Shown piece by piece: positions 62,240 through 64,000 of a stretch of 64,000 bases of DNA (position 1 is the first letter of the stretch; every line of letters begins with the position of its first letter). The DNA lies in the NCBI GenBank assembly GCA_026874595.1, contig CM049316.1, forward strand, positions 680,001-744,000, in the 5' to 3' direction. Both the position numbers and the translations under genes were made by a program. The DNA is from Sipunculus nudus. Its lineage: Eukaryota; Annelida; Sipuncula; Golfingiida; Sipunculidae. The notes under the pieces are model-generated. The model was not told where the DNA came from. It saw only the letters and a program-made list of their open reading frames with translations, and did not search any database.

Positions 62240-64000
62240 GTCCTAGTCTGAAACTTGCAGGTTTGAAATATTCATTTTGCTGAAATCATAATGACTAAGG
62301 TAGATATGCAGGACTTAAAAGGATCAATATTAAATTTAAAAAATAAACCTCCACACTCCTAAACTTTGCACGGTTCGCATTAGGCCTGTAGGCCTCGTTT
62401 ATATCTTTTTCATAATCCATATTGAATTTCTTATTTATTAGTTGAGGTTGGGCTTTGGGGGGGGGGGGGGAGGGAGGGAGCTGGTTGGATATTCTTTAAT
62501 TATACACAGGAGTTTCAGTTGGTTGTACTCAAATGGCAACAAAAACTAATGTTTATAAGTGTAGAAACTGATCACTATCACTATAAAATATACCAGATCA
62601 TTGCCTCAGGATTCAGTCATTTTCAGACATAATTTTAACATATTTGACAATATTTCCACCAGCACGGTGTTGGTAATGTACAGATGTAATATTCCTATGC
62701 ACATTGAGAAAATGTATTGTTAATGTTATTCCCAGCATAAATTATATTAAGTTCCATCAATCAGATTTACAAATCACCTCAAAATTGAATTTTTATGGCC
62801 AGACATTGTGGTCAGCAAAATCTGGCTGCATGCTTTTTAGGCACTTCTTTAGGTAGGTGAATCCAAACATGTGTGCATGTGTTTAAGGCAGTCCATGTAA
62901 AACCCGGACCCCACAGATCTAGGACCCAAAGAGAAATCTAAAATTCCTAAAACTCTCTTGGTAATTTGTCGAGAGATATAAAGCAGAATAGTATATTTTG
63001 ACATATTTTATATTATATTTGCTTAAAAAAAATAAGAATAAGTCTGATATGCAACATAATTTAGCTCTTGTTCAGAATTTGGCCTACATTTCGCATATTG
63101 GTACAGATGTTTTTAAACGTACCAACATGCCAACTCATCTGTAAATTAATGGTATCCTATTACCTTCTTATGTTCCTCTTACCCTGTTATAATGAATAAC
63201 TTATCCTTTCTTCATGCGATTCAACATGCTCCTATCTGTCATGATTCCTCACTCTGCTTCTTGACACCACTTAATTGGCTTATGGGCAAATGTCGTGCCT
63301 ACATCATTCACATCCGTTTTCTTGTTCCCTACAAATCATAACTGTTTGACCTAGAAACTTCTTAATGTACATCAAGGTTGATCATTGGAAAATCTCCTTG
63401 CATTCCGAAAAGAAGGTCACTGTGACCTATATTTTTTGAGTTACATGCATTTTTGTGTTTTTAGCTCTTAGAAAATCAGACTTGTGTTAGTGTTCTGGGT
63501 TGCAAAACAAAAATTTTCATATAACATCGTTACCATGCAAAGAAATGAAGAAAATCAGCCCAGCCAGTTCTTCATAACTGTTTGGGATACAATTGAACAT
63601 TTTTAATAGTTTCAGCTGTTTGAATCTCTGTGCATATAAAAAAATTAGGCCACTGTGACCTATATTTTGCGAGTTATGTGTGTTTTTGTGTTTTTATTAC
63701 ATTAAAAAACATTACAGACTGTCGAAACATCGGTTGCAACAGGCATATTCAAGCTTATACAATGCACTGAAATATAATGTAAATCTGAGTATGAATATAG
63801 TTTGATAAATGATTTATGCAAAAGACAAAATTTAAAGCAGTTTTTAGCTCTCAGCCCTTAGGCTGATGGGCTATTGTTGTCACCCAAGCTGTACATCTGT
63901 CCGTCCGGCGTCCGTTAATTTTTACCTTGTGAGCGGGATATCTTGTAAAGGAATTATCGTAGGAATTTCTTCAGTGAAGATTTATATCGACAAAATCTCA
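62240..64000. other. Host sequence with dispersed repeats, no genes
   Basis: A G-run lies at about 62457-62470. A segment CACTGTGACCTATATTTT occurs at 63419 and again at 63651, so an approximately 232-bp repeat is present. The right end (about 63845-64000) starts a repeat of the CTGTCCGTCCGGCGTCCGT type widespread in marine invertebrate genomes. No ORF is supported. Confidence 0.5.

Overview
The window looks like a piece of invertebrate (probably marine) genome carrying a long block of herpesvirus-type genes. The best anchor is a two-exon DNA-packaging terminase with a herpesvirus-style Walker A box (VPRRMGKT), a Walker B box and an RNase H-like nuclease triad. The surrounding gene set (BIR/RING inhibitors of apoptosis, large unrecognised proteins, many short intergenic TATA boxes, dense coding on both strands) fits Malacoherpesviridae, the herpesviruses of molluscs; related relics have been reported from other marine invertebrates. 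I cannot name the host. From about 44 kb onward the DNA is AT-rich, nearly gene-free and full of eukaryotic repeats and transposons. The contig is therefore either an endogenous or integrated malacoherpesvirus, or a chimeric assembly.

Layout. 1-3.4 kb: two inhibitor-of-apoptosis genes on the minus strand, one spliced and running off the left edge, one ending in a RING finger. 4.0-12.3 kb: the terminase, whose 5.8-kb intron holds five genes, four of them antisense. 12.3-22.3 kb: putative structural or replication genes (a two-TM acidic protein, a 1230-residue protein, two helical proteins of about 430 residues, a PD-(D/E)XK nuclease-like protein). 22.5-27.7 kb: host-interaction genes (a secreted six-cysteine knottin-like protein, a protein with a CARD-like domain, a secreted lectin-like/multi-EGF protein with 135-bp internal repeats). 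27.8-31.1 kb: a 1083-residue coiled-coil protein. 31.6-35.6 kb: three tandem IkB-like ankyrin genes with no DSGxxS degron. 35.9-38.3 kb: a myristoylation-motif protein, a zinc-finger gene cut by an in-frame stop, and a Cys-rich ORF that loses its 5' end in a repeat array.

38.25-39.4 kb is a tandem array of about 106-bp units with GC-rich palindromes. 41.0-44.1 kb holds a small ORF and a duplicated pair of secreted Ig-like plus fibronectin-III proteins. Their promoters have the same CACGTG-next-to-TATA layout as the viral genes, so I read them as viral or virus-captured, although they lie beyond the array.

44.1-64 kb is host sequence: a degenerate Ty3/gypsy-type LTR retrotransposon with 97-bp LTRs and a 5-bp target duplication, a 1045-bp tandem duplication containing a TIR element, a hAT-like terminal pair, a foldback element and a satellite of about 277 bp.

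Taken together, the accessory genes aim at one host circuit. IAPs and the CARD-like protein point to caspase, inflammasome or MAVS-type death-fold signalling. IkB-like proteins point to NF-kB/Rel. The secreted Ig-FN3, knottin-like and EGF proteins point to extracellular signalling. Start sites below were moved to true ATG codons where the longest open frame begins with GTG or TTG, and TATA positions were used to choose between ATGs.
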